Below, in pieces: positions 8,107 to 15,724 of a stretch of 39,038 bases of DNA. Location: the NCBI RefSeq assembly GCF_020859565.1, contig NZ_JAJHUO010000058.1:1-39038 (forward strand). The letters run 5' to 3'. The position numbers and the translations under genes are program-made. Each line of letters opens with the position of its first letter. The stretch's first letter is position 1. The stretch is from Saccharothrix luteola (GTDB lineage: Bacteria > Actinomycetota > Actinomycetes > Mycobacteriales > Pseudonocardiaceae). The notes below the pieces were generated by a model. The model did not search any database. It saw nothing but the letters and a program-made list of their open reading frames with translations, and was not told the origin of the DNA.

Positions 8107-8703
8107 GTGGCTTGGAACACCGAGGAGACGCGTCGGCGCCTGAAGGAGGCGGCGGTCGTCGAGTTCGCCGCGCACGGGTTGGCGGGCACTCGGGTGGAGC
8201 GGATCGCGGCGCGGGCCGGGGTGAACAAGGAGCGGCTGTACAACTACTTCGGCGACAAGGAACAGCTGTTCCACTCGGTGTTGTCGGACGAGTTGGCGAA
8301 GATCGCGGCGGCCGTGCCGTTCGACGCGGAGTCGTTGCGGGATGTCGGGGAGTACGCCGGGCGGTGTTTCGACTACCACGTGGCGAATCCGCATTTGGTG
8401 CGGTTGTTGCAGTGGGAGGCGTTGGCGTACGGGGACGGGGCGGTGCCCGATGAGGAGGGGCGGGCGGCGCACTACCGGCGGAAGGTCGAGGCTTTCCGGT
8501 CGGCTCAGGCGGACGGGGTGATGGTGGCGTCGCCGGGGGCCGCCGACCTGGTTTTCTTGATCATGTCGCTGTCGTCGTGGTGGCTGGCCGTGCCCCAGGT
8601 GGCCCGGATGGTGACGGGGCAGGTCGAGCTGGCCGACCGCCGGGCCGCGGTGGTGGAGGCGGCGCGGCGAATGGCATCTGCGCAGGTCACGCCTACGCGG
8701 TAG
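8107..8703 (+). CDS. TetR-family transcriptional regulator
   Basis: Encodes 198 residues. Residues about 5-52 form a standard TetR helix-turn-helix (TRRRLKEAAVVEFAAHG, then GVNKERLYNYFGDKEQL). The C-terminal ligand domain is unassigned. The GTG start at 8107 is preferred over an in-frame start at 8029 because the TetR domain begins directly after it and a -10 box lies just upstream; the extra 26 codons would be translated G-rich repeat. It follows the lprG-P55 operon in the same direction after a 96-base gap with its own likely promoter, so it may control that operon or itself. The inducer is unknown. Confidence 0.88.
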   Translation: MAWNTEETRRRLKEAAVVEFAAHGLAGTRVERIAARAGVNKERLYNYFGDKEQLFHSVLSDELAKIAAAVPFDAESLRDVGEYAGRCFDYHVANPHLVRLLQWEALAYGDGAVPDEEGRAAHYRRKVEAFRSAQADGVMVASPGAADLVFLIMSLSSWWLAVPQVARMVTGQVELADRRAAVVEAARRMASAQVTPTR

Positions 8704-9036
8704 GCTTGATTTCGCCGAGGGGCCGGGAAACACGATCGGGTGAACCTGGCCCGAAAATGTACGGAAACACTGTTACCGCACCTCGGTTGAAAACCAGCGG
8801 ACCCGCCGAAACCACCCCCGACCGCCCACGACCAACTGCCCACCCGCGGATGACCACACCACGCGCACCGCACGGTGAGTGAAGCGGGCCAGGCCAAGCC
8901 GAAAATGAGTGGAACGGGCCGGGCCGGAAGTAGGTGGACGGGTCGGGCCGAGCCGGAAGCCGGCGGGGCCGGGCAGCGGAAGCGGGCAGCGGGCGGACCG
9001 GATCGTGGATCGGGATCTGGTCGGGTGGGGTCGGGG
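8704..9036. other. Intergenic region with a degenerate 26-30 bp repeat
   Basis: The region lies between a plus-strand TetR gene and a minus-strand MFS gene, both ending here. No gene is supported. At 8877-8960 three imperfect units follow each other (8877-8906, 8907-8932, 8933-8960) built on GAGTGGAACGGGCCGGGCCGGAAG. No hairpin followed by a T-tract was recognised, although a terminator for the two convergent genes would be expected here. Confidence 0.55.
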
Positions 9037-10269
9037 TTAGACGGTGGCGGGTGTGGGGGTTGGGCGGGGGCCCAGGGCGAGGGTGGCGGCGGCGAGGATG
9101 AGGAGGCCGGCCAGGGTCAGGCAGACGGCGGCGAAGCCGGCTGGGGCCAGGGCGGTGACGAGGACGGGGCTGATGCCGCCGCCCAGGCCGACCAGGAAGC
9201 CGTAGCCCGCGAGGCCCGCGCCGCGTGCTTCGCCGGAGGCCCGGCCCACCAGGGTGACCAGCGCGGGGATGGTGACGGCAAGGCCCGCGACGAAGATCGC
9301 GCTGCCGACGAGCAGCACGGGGAGAGTGGTGGAGCCCGCTTCCAGGGCCAGGCCGCCGGCGGCGGTCAGGAATGCGGTTGGGGCGACGCGGTCGGCGCCG
9401 AAGCGCGCGATCAGCGGGCCGGCGAAGAGGCCCAGGGCGATGCCCGGCAGGCCCGGGAGGCGGAGCAGGAGCAGGTCGACGGCGTCGTGGATGCCGTAGC
9501 GCTCGCCGACGGTGGTGGTCAGGGCGGTGTACATGCCGACGAAGGTCAGCAGGAGGGTGATTCCGCCCGTGTAGGCGACCAGGAGTGACGGGCGGCGGAG
9601 GAGGTTGGCCAGGCGGGTGAACGTCGTCGCCAGGGCGGTGGGGGTTGGGCGGGGGATTTCCGGCAGGCGGGTGAGGGTGACGGCTACCGCCAGCAGCATC
9701 GGGGCCAGGAGCCAGAAGACCCAGCGCCAGCCGAGAGCTTTGTCGACGCCCAGGGCGTAGGCCTGGCCGATCACGCCGGCCAGGAGGAACGAGCCGGAGA
9801 CGGCGGTGATCCCGACCGCGCGGCGGGCCGGTGGGAGGGCTTCGGCGGCGTACGCGAGTGACACGGACGGGATCGCGGCGGCGAGGAAGCCCTGGACGGC
9901 GCGGGCCGCGAGCAGTGGGGCGAAGTCGGTGGACGCGCCTGCGATCACGCAGGCCACGGCACTCAGGGCGAGGCCCAGGGCCATCACGTGACGACGGTCG
10001 TAGCGGTCGGAGATGGTGCCGAAGAGCAGGTTGCCGGCGGCGAACGCGAAGCCGAAGCCGCCACCCACCCACGCGGCGGTGGAGAGGGTGATGCCGTAGC
10101 GCTCGGCGACGCCCGGCAGCAGCGGCACGGTCAGGTAGAGCTGGCCCACGGCCAGGATCACGGCCGCCACCAGGACCGTCACCACAACCGGTGTTCGGGT
10201 CACGGACCAGCGTTGATGGGTCGGCCGGCCGTCGGGGTGCTCGAGACCGCGATCCGCGGGGTGGTCCAT
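9037..10269 (-). CDS. MFS transporter (12-TM drug/metabolite exporter type)
   Basis: Encodes 410 residues with about 12 hydrophobic segments. The motif-A loop reads 'GTISDRYDRRH' and the second helix region 'TAAWVGGGFGFAFAAGNLLFG', typical of the EmrD/AraJ-like sugar- and drug-exporting MFS branch. The substrate cannot be inferred. The start is taken at the ATG at 10269; a TTG at 10305 in the same frame is possible, and neither has a good Shine-Dalgarno. It diverges from the HdeD-like gene, with an inverted repeat between them that could regulate either gene. Confidence 0.85.
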   Translation of the reverse strand: MDHPADRGLEHPDGRPTHQRWSVTRTPVVVTVLVAAVILAVGQLYLTVPLLPGVAERYGITLSTAAWVGGGFGFAFAAGNLLFGTISDRYDRRHVMALGLALSAVACVIAGASTDFAPLLAARAVQGFLAAAIPSVSLAYAAEALPPARRAVGITAVSGSFLLAGVIGQAYALGVDKALGWRWVFWLLAPMLLAVAVTLTRLPEIPRPTPTALATTFTRLANLLRRPSLLVAYTGGITLLLTFVGMYTALTTTVGERYGIHDAVDLLLLRLPGLPGIALGLFAGPLIARFGADRVAPTAFLTAAGGLALEAGSTTLPVLLVGSAIFVAGLAVTIPALVTLVGRASGEARGAGLAGYGFLVGLGGGISPVLVTALAPAGFAAVCLTLAGLLILAAATLALGPRPTPTPATV

Positions 10270-10554
10270 GAGGTGAGGGTGGGGGTTCGGCGGAGAGGTT
10301 GCCAACGCGCGCTCCGGGGTTCGGGTTCGGGTTCGGCGAGGGTGAGGGTGAGGTGGGTGGGAGGGGCCCGGATGGGAGGGGGAGGGAGAAATCCAACTGG
10401 GGCGTTGGAATTAGGGTAGGACGGGGTGGAGGTTAACTCCAACGGTGGAGATGGAATGTGGTCCGCGTCACGGGAGGGTGGGTGCGGTCACTCGAAAGGT
10501 CGGTGTGGGGCCGTGGCGGCTGCGGGTGGGGGTTGGGGGACGGACCATGGCCGC
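10270..10554. promoter_or_regulatory. Divergent promoter region with TCCAAC/GTTGGA inverted repeats
   Basis: The 285-base gap separates a minus-strand MFS gene from a plus-strand HdeD-like gene. TCCAAC at 10392-10397 and GTTGGA at 10404-10409 form an inverted repeat with a 6-base spacer. A third half-site TCCAAC lies at 10438-10443. The longer arms GTTGGAATTA (10404-10413) and TTAACTCCAAC (10433-10443) also pair imperfectly. This looks like a multi-half-site operator. No adjacent regulator gene is present. Confidence 0.45.
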
Positions 10555-11268
10555 ATGACGCACCCCGATGCGAACGCCGCCGCCGGGTCCGATGCGAATG
10601 CCGCCGGTGCCGAGGCGAGCGCCGCCGGGCAGGCTCGGTCCGCCGAGGCGAACGCCGCTGGTCAGGCTCGGCGCGCTGAGGCGCACGCCGCCGGCCAAGG
10701 TCGACGTGCTGAGGCGAAAGGTGGTCGCGGGCGGGGGTTGTGGATCGCTTTCGGGGTGATCACGTTGGCGATCGGGCTCGCGATCCTGCTCTGGCCGGGC
10801 CTGACGCTGCTGACGGCGGCGGTGCTGTTCGGCTTGCAGATGCTCGTCACCGGCGTCTTCTGGCTCGCCGCCTCGTTCTCCGCGGACGAGACGGGACGAC
10901 AGCGGTGGCTCTTGGCGGTGGCCGGGTTGTTGGCACTGGTCGCGGGCATCCTGTGCCTGCGCTCGCCGTTCCAGACCCTGGCGGTGCTGGCGCTGCTGCT
11001 CGGTGCGACCTGGGTCGTCGGCGGGGTGGCCGAGATCTTCCACGGGTTCGGCAAGAGCGGGTGGGCGGTGTTCTCCGGGGCCGTCACCGCGATCGGCGGG
11101 ATCGTGGTGCTCGTCTGGCCCGTGGCGAGCCTGATCGCGCTGGCCTGGCTGCTCGCCGTGGTGCTGATCGTCTTCGGCGCGATGGCCATCGCGGGCGCGA
11201 TCAGCGCCGATCGCACGCCGAGGGCGGCGAAGGCGACCGCGCCCACCGGCACGGCCGCCACCGCGTGA
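10555..11268 (+). CDS. HdeD/DUF308-family membrane protein
   Basis: Encodes 237 residues. Residues 1-55 are a hydrophilic Ala/Arg/Glu-rich extension made of repeats. From about residue 60 there are six hydrophobic segments in three pairs with the HdeD signature 'GVITLAIGLAILLWPGLTLL' and 'GAVTAIGGIVVLVWP'. HdeD-like proteins are membrane proteins linked to acid or stress resistance in enterobacteria; a role here is not established. The ATG at 10555 is chosen because it begins the repeat-coded segment. The frame is open to 10426 but that part looks non-coding. It converges on nadE, leaving nine bases between the stops. Confidence 0.83.
   Translation: MTHPDANAAAGSDANAAGAEASAAGQARSAEANAAGQARRAEAHAAGQGRRAEAKGGRGRGLWIAFGVITLAIGLAILLWPGLTLLTAAVLFGLQMLVTGVFWLAASFSADETGRQRWLLAVAGLLALVAGILCLRSPFQTLAVLALLLGATWVVGGVAEIFHGFGKSGWAVFSGAVTAIGGIVVLVWPVASLIALAWLLAVVLIVFGAMAIAGAISADRTPRAAKATAPTGTAATA
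10576..10719. repeat. 33-bp tandem repeat coding an Ala-rich N-terminus
   Basis: Three contiguous 33-base units at 10621-10653, 10654-10686 and 10687-10719 encode the 11-residue units AAGQARSAEAN, AAGQARRAEAH and AAGQGRRAEAK. Two shorter related units precede them (10576-10599 and 10600-10620). The unit stays in frame, so copy number can vary without breaking the HdeD-like protein. Confidence 0.85.
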
Positions 11269-11277
11269 CCCGTCCGG

Positions 11278-12993
11278 TCAGCCCTCGCGCCAGCCGCTGG
11301 TGATGGGCAGCCTGCGGTCGCGCCCGAAGGCCTTGAACGTGATCTTGGTGCCCGGCGGGTACTGGCGGCGCTTGTACTCGGCCTTGTCGACCATGCGCAG
11401 CACCTTGTCGACCAGTTCGTGCGAGAACCCCATGGCGATGAGGTCGCGGTAGCCCTTGTCGCCCTCCACGTAGTCGTCCAGCACGGAGTCGAGCAGCTCG
11501 TAGTCCGGCAGCGAGTCGGTGTCGACCTGGCCGGGGCGCAGCTCGGCCGACGGCGGCTTGCTGATCGAGTTCTCCGGGATCGGCGGCAGCTCGCCCAGCT
11601 TCTCGGCCTCCGCGTTGCGCCACCGCGCGAGGTCCCACACGAGCGTCTTGAGCACGTCCTTGATCGGCGCGAACCCGCCGACCGCGTCGCCGTAGATGGT
11701 CGAGTAGCCGACGGCCAGCTCGGTCTTGTTGCCGGTGGCCAGCACCAGGTGACCGTGCTGGTTCGACAACCCCATCAACGTGACGCCGCGGCACCGCGCC
11801 TGGACGTTCTCCTCCGCCAGCCCGGTCAGCCCGAGCTGGTCGACGAAGACGCCGACCATGTCCGCGATCGGCTGCTCCGAGTAGTGGCAGCCGGTGCGCT
11901 GGGCCAGGTCGTAGGCGTCGGACTTCGAGTGGTCCGACGAGTACACCGACGGCATGGACACGCCGTACACGTGGTCGGCGCCGAGGGCGTCCACCGACAG
12001 CGCGGCCACCACCGCCGAGTCGATGCCGCCCGACAGCCCGAGGACGACCGAGCGGAAGCCGTTCTTGTGCACGTAGTCGCGCAGGCCGGTGACGAGCGCG
12101 TGCCACACCTCTGCCTCGTCGGACAGCGGTTCGGCGGGCTGCGGCACGGGCAGCGGGTCGTAGGCCGGGAGCGGGTCATGGGTCAAGGATCGGCGGTGGA
12201 CCACAAACCCGCCGTAACCACCTTCCGCGCGGGGCGCGCCGCCGGGGAGGTCGAGGTCCAGCACGACCAGGTGCTCCACGAACTGGGGCGCACGGGTGAT
12301 CAGCGAGCCGTCCGCGGACACCACCATCGTGTCGCCGTCGAACACCAGCTCGTCCTGTCCGCCGATCAGGTTGACGTACGCGAGGGGCGCACCCGCCTCG
12401 ACCGCGCGCCGCGCCACCAGCGGCAGCCGCGCGTCGTCCTTCTTCCGCTCGTACGGCGACGCGTTCGGCGAGACCACCAGGTCCACGCCCGCCTCGCCGA
12501 GGGCGGCGATCGGCCCGCCGTCCTGCCACAGGTCCTCGCAGATCACCATGCCGACCTCGACCCCGTGCACGCGAACGACGTCCAGCGTGTCACCGGGCGT
12601 GAAGTACCGGCGTTCGTCGAACACGCCGTAGTTCGGCAGGTGGTGCTTGTGCTGCCGGGCCACCACCTCGCCCCGGTGCAGCACGGCGGCGGCGTTGCGC
12701 ATGCCGCGCTCGTCGCGGTCGAGGTAGCCGACGAACACCGCCAGCTCACCGCACCCCGCGTCGTCCAGCCTGGTCGCGAGCGCGGTCAACGCCTCCTTGG
12801 ACGCCTCCGCGAACGACACGCGCAGCGCCAGGTCCTCGACCGGGTACCCGGTCAGCGCCATCTCGGGGAAGACCGCGAGGTGGGCGCCCGCCTCCACGGC
12901 CTTGCGGGACCACTCGACGACGAGTTCGGTGTTGCCCGCCAGGTCGCCGACACAGGCGTTGACCTGGGCGAGGGCGAGTCGGAGCTGTGGCAT
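11278..12993 (-). CDS. nadE: Glutamine-dependent NAD+ synthetase
   Basis: Encodes 571 residues and makes NAD+ from nicotinate adenine dinucleotide, ATP and glutamine. The N-terminal nitrilase-type glutaminase has the Glu-Lys-Cys triad at Glu44 (FPEMALTGYP), Lys116 (KHHLPNYGVFD) and Cys152 (VICEDLWQ). The C-terminal synthetase has the P-loop SGGIDS at 321-326 and later 'LATGNKTELAVGYSTIYGD'. The length fits the shorter two-domain class rather than the roughly 680-residue mycobacterial enzyme. The ATG at 12993 is chosen because the nitrilase domain starts there. It diverges from the CaeA-like gene over 73 bases. Confidence 0.95.
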   Translation of the reverse strand: MPQLRLALAQVNACVGDLAGNTELVVEWSRKAVEAGAHLAVFPEMALTGYPVEDLALRVSFAEASKEALTALATRLDDAGCGELAVFVGYLDRDERGMRNAAAVLHRGEVVARQHKHHLPNYGVFDERRYFTPGDTLDVVRVHGVEVGMVICEDLWQDGGPIAALGEAGVDLVVSPNASPYERKKDDARLPLVARRAVEAGAPLAYVNLIGGQDELVFDGDTMVVSADGSLITRAPQFVEHLVVLDLDLPGGAPRAEGGYGGFVVHRRSLTHDPLPAYDPLPVPQPAEPLSDEAEVWHALVTGLRDYVHKNGFRSVVLGLSGGIDSAVVAALSVDALGADHVYGVSMPSVYSSDHSKSDAYDLAQRTGCHYSEQPIADMVGVFVDQLGLTGLAEENVQARCRGVTLMGLSNQHGHLVLATGNKTELAVGYSTIYGDAVGGFAPIKDVLKTLVWDLARWRNAEAEKLGELPPIPENSISKPPSAELRPGQVDTDSLPDYELLDSVLDDYVEGDKGYRDLIAMGFSHELVDKVLRMVDKAEYKRRQYPPGTKITFKAFGRDRRLPITSGWREG

Positions 12994-13053
12994 GAGGGCA
13001 TTCTCGCTCACTCGGAGCAGCCAAGGCGCGCGTTGTGGCGGACGTGTCACACC

Positions 13054-13066
13054 TACGATCGAAGAC
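13054..13066 (+). promoter_or_regulatory. -10 element (TACGAT) of the CaeA-like gene, probably leaderless
   Basis: TACGAT at 13054-13059 is followed after seven bases by the GTG at 13067, with no Shine-Dalgarno. This supports that start and a leaderless transcript. A possible -35 TTGTGG lies at 13033-13038, with a short 15-base spacer. Confidence 0.45.
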
Positions 13067-14629
13067 GTGCGCCGTCCGATGATGCTGTTCCTCGCCCTCC
13101 CGCTCCTCGCCTCGTGCACGAGCGTGCTGCCCGGGTCGCCCACGGCGGGGACCGCGTTGGAGAAGAGAGGGCCGGCCGGGGCCGTGCCGGCAGGGCTCGA
13201 GCGGTTCTACGGCCAGCAGCTGGGCTGGGAGGACTGCGCGCCCTACGCGACGACCGGGACGACGACGTCGCTGTTCAAGAACAAGAAGTCGCTCGAGTGC
13301 GCCCGCCTGGAGGTGCCGCTCGACTACACCAAGCCCGAGGGCCGCACGATCAAGGTCGGCTTGCTGCGCCAGCCCGCGACGGGCGACCGGATCGGCTCGC
13401 TCGTGATCAACCCGGGCGGTCCGGGCGCGTCCGGCATGGCCGCGGCGGCGGGCATGGGCTCGCAGGTCAAGTCGTCGCCGGTGGGTGAGCGATTCGACCT
13501 GATCGGGTTCGACCCGCGTGGCGTCGGGGCGAGCGAGCCGCAGGTCAAGTGCCTGACCGACGCCGAACGGGACGCCGACCGGCTGGACACCGACATCGAC
13601 ACGTCGGCGGCGGGCCTGGCGCAGACCGAGGCGGAGAACAAGGCGTACGCGGAGAAGTGCGCCTCGGTGACGGGCGCCGACGTGCTGGCCAACATCGGCA
13701 CGCGGGACGTCGTGCGCGACCTGGACGTCATGCGGTCCGCGCTCGGCGACGAGAAGCTGACCTACCTGGGCTACTCGTACGGGACGCACATCGGCGCGGC
13801 GTACGCGCAGGCGTTCCCGGCCAACGTGCGGGCACTCGTGCTGGACGGCGCGGTCGACCCGACGCAGAACCAGGTCGAGTCGCTGATCGCGCAGGGCGCC
13901 GGGTTCCAGAAGGCGTTCGACGCGTTCGCCGCGTGGTGCGCGACGCGGCAGGACTGCGCGTTGGGCACGGACCCGGCGAAGGCGAACCAGGCGTTCCGGG
14001 ACCTGACGCTGCCGCTGGTGCAGCGGCCGGTGGCGGTGGGCGAGCGGAAGTTGTCGTACAACGACGCGATCACCGGCGCGATCCAGGCGATGTACTCCGA
14101 GGAGCTGTGGGCGCCGCTGAACTCCGGGTTGACGGAGTTGAAGAACAACCGCGGTGACGTGCTGATGTTGTTGGCGGACAACTACTTCGACCGCGACAAG
14201 GAAGGCCGGTACTCCACGATCACGGACGCGTTCGTGGCGGTGAAGTGCGTGGACGAGCCGCGGGTGACGGACAAGAACGTGCTGAACGACGTGGCGCGGC
14301 GGTACAAGGAGGCCGCGCCGTTCCTGGACGACGGCCAGCCGCCGGGCGCGGCGCTGGACGCGTGCGCGTTCTGGCCCGTGCCGCCGACCGTGCAGGAGCA
14401 CGAGCCCGTGTCCGGGCTGCCCCCGGTGCTGGTGATCTCCACGACGGGCGACCCGGCGACGCCGTACGAGGCGGGGGTCAACCTGGCGAAGGAGCTGGGC
14501 GGCGGGCTGCTGACGTTCGAGGGCAACCAGCACACCGTCTACTTCCACGGCAACGACTGCGTGGACGAGGCCGGGCACGCGTACTTGATCGAGGTGAAGC
14601 TGCCACCGGAAGGGACGCGTTGTTCCTGA
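13067..14629 (+). CDS. CaeA/Hip1-like secreted serine hydrolase (tripeptidyl aminopeptidase family)
   Basis: Encodes 520 residues. The N-terminus (RRP, then MMLFLALPLLASC) is a lipoprotein signal with Cys17, so a surface-anchored enzyme is predicted. An alpha/beta hydrolase fold follows with the oxyanion loop 'NPGGPGASG', the nucleophile elbow GYSYG (Ser237), Asp462 (TTGDPATP) and His489 (GNQHTVY), ending in a TAP-like C-terminal domain. Mycobacterial CaeA/Hip1 is a cell-envelope protease of this type, and its gene also lies near glnA2 and panB. The substrate here is unknown. The GTG start is set by the -10 box and signal peptide; ATG codons at 13079 and 13082 are alternatives. Confidence 0.9.
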   Translation: MRRPMMLFLALPLLASCTSVLPGSPTAGTALEKRGPAGAVPAGLERFYGQQLGWEDCAPYATTGTTTSLFKNKKSLECARLEVPLDYTKPEGRTIKVGLLRQPATGDRIGSLVINPGGPGASGMAAAAGMGSQVKSSPVGERFDLIGFDPRGVGASEPQVKCLTDAERDADRLDTDIDTSAAGLAQTEAENKAYAEKCASVTGADVLANIGTRDVVRDLDVMRSALGDEKLTYLGYSYGTHIGAAYAQAFPANVRALVLDGAVDPTQNQVESLIAQGAGFQKAFDAFAAWCATRQDCALGTDPAKANQAFRDLTLPLVQRPVAVGERKLSYNDAITGAIQAMYSEELWAPLNSGLTELKNNRGDVLMLLADNYFDRDKEGRYSTITDAFVAVKCVDEPRVTDKNVLNDVARRYKEAAPFLDDGQPPGAALDACAFWPVPPTVQEHEPVSGLPPVLVISTTGDPATPYEAGVNLAKELGGGLLTFEGNQHTVYFHGNDCVDEAGHAYLIEVKLPPEGTRCS

Positions 14630-14729
14630 AGGATTCCGAGCGTTCCACGCTTTTCCGCGCCTTTCCGCTTTCTGCGGTCTCTTCATAGGCCGACCGTGTG
14701 ATCTCGCGTCGAGCGCCGCCGTTCAGGGC

Positions 14730-14757
14730 TAGGCTCTCCGTCACACTTGTGAGGGGT
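14730..14757 (+). promoter_or_regulatory. Promoter -10 and palindrome before the 14762 operon
   Basis: TAGGCT at 14730-14735 is a plausible -10. Just after it, TCACACTTGTGA (14741-14752) is an inverted repeat with 5-base arms around CT, lying at or near the expected transcription start. The Shine-Dalgarno GAGGGG (14751-14756) follows at good spacing from the ATG at 14762. The palindrome could be a repressor site. Confidence 0.45.
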
Positions 14758-14761
14758 AAGC

Positions 14762-15697
14762 ATGACTGTCGACGGCGTGGCCGACGCCACCGAAGCGGAT
14801 TTAGCCGGGTTGCGCGACAAACTGCGGGACCGGGAAGCGTTCATCACGAACCTCCCGCGGTCGCCGATGAATCGACTGCTGGTCGAACTCGTCAACGACC
14901 GCGCGGCGCACCGCACCTCGGACCCGGCCTTCGTCAGGAGGTTCACCGCCCTCAACGACGCCGAATTGGAGTACGACGGAACGCACACGGAGATCGTCGG
15001 CGCAACGGGCGCGATCGTCGTCTGGGCCGGCGGCAAGGTGTCGCAGGCCTTCGTCACCCGATTCCGCCGTAAGTACGTCGAGGTCGACAAGGAGTTGCGC
15101 ACCAACCACGCCAAGACCGAGGAACTCGCCGGGCTGATCTCCGACGGCGTCCCGCACCGCTTGGCGCACCAGGTCCTCGACCAGGAAGTGATCCACCCCG
15201 AGGCCATGATCGAGGTGCAGCGGGTGCTGGAGGGGTTCGTCGAGGACCGGATCACCTTCTGCGTTCCGCCGGACGACGCGCTCGTCCACTTGCCGGACGA
15301 GGTGCCGCTACCGGACGGTGCTCTGCGCTACCAGTTCTCGACCGCGCAGAAGACCATTACCGTCCCCGTTCCCCGACCGGTCCCCAAGCACCTGATCGTC
15401 ATCACCATCGGGCACGGCAGCGATGACGGGCGGACGTTCTTCCCGCCGGTCGGCAGCGTGACCCCGCAAGTGCTGGCCAACGGCCTCGGCCCCGCGCCGG
15501 ACGCCGCGTTGTGCGTTCCGCTCCAGTGCTACCCGATGCAGTCGGTGAACGCCTGGCAGGGCGTGGCCGGCTGGTCGGCGAAAATCACCTCGGCGAGCAT
15601 CCCGCACCTGAACGAGTCGAGCGACGCGGAAATGCTGGACTGGATCAGGGCGCACCTGGCCGACGAGATCACCAAGTGGTTCCACGAGCTGGTCTGA
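14762..15697 (+). CDS. Unrecognised protein, possible caspase/CHAT-like fold
   Basis: Encodes 311 residues; I do not recognise the family. The N-terminal 160 residues look mostly helical. The C-terminal half has a hydrophobic strand ending in a His-Gly pair (LIVITIGHGSDDG, His218), and 38 residues later a second strand ending in cysteine (ALCVPLQCYP, Cys256, with Cys251 nearby). A strand-HG followed by strand-Cys is the layout of clan CD peptidases (caspases, CHAT), but the flanking residues are atypical, so this is a hypothesis only. No signal peptide or membrane segment is present. It has a good Shine-Dalgarno and is followed after 27 bases by a methyltransferase-domain gene on the same strand, presumably one operon. 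Confidence 0.72.
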   Translation: MTVDGVADATEADLAGLRDKLRDREAFITNLPRSPMNRLLVELVNDRAAHRTSDPAFVRRFTALNDAELEYDGTHTEIVGATGAIVVWAGGKVSQAFVTRFRRKYVEVDKELRTNHAKTEELAGLISDGVPHRLAHQVLDQEVIHPEAMIEVQRVLEGFVEDRITFCVPPDDALVHLPDEVPLPDGALRYQFSTAQKTITVPVPRPVPKHLIVITIGHGSDDGRTFFPPVGSVTPQVLANGLGPAPDAALCVPLQCYPMQSVNAWQGVAGWSAKITSASIPHLNESSDAEMLDWIRAHLADEITKWFHELV

Positions 15698-15724
15698 CCG
15701 CACCGACAACCGGGGGACCGAATC

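Noticed and set aside
5818..8733. 971-codon minus-strand frame opposite lprG/P55
   Set aside because: Low-complexity His/Pro/Arg-rich reading with no domain; the plus strand carries clear lprG and P55 homologues.
10621..10719. 33-bp tandem repeats as a possible CRISPR-like or minisatellite array
   Set aside because: No spacers between units; the repeats stay in frame and code for an Ala-rich peptide of the HdeD-like protein.
11419..13488. Plus-strand open frame opposite nadE
   Set aside because: Shadow of nadE; no domain and a His/Gln/Arg-rich composition typical of antisense frames.
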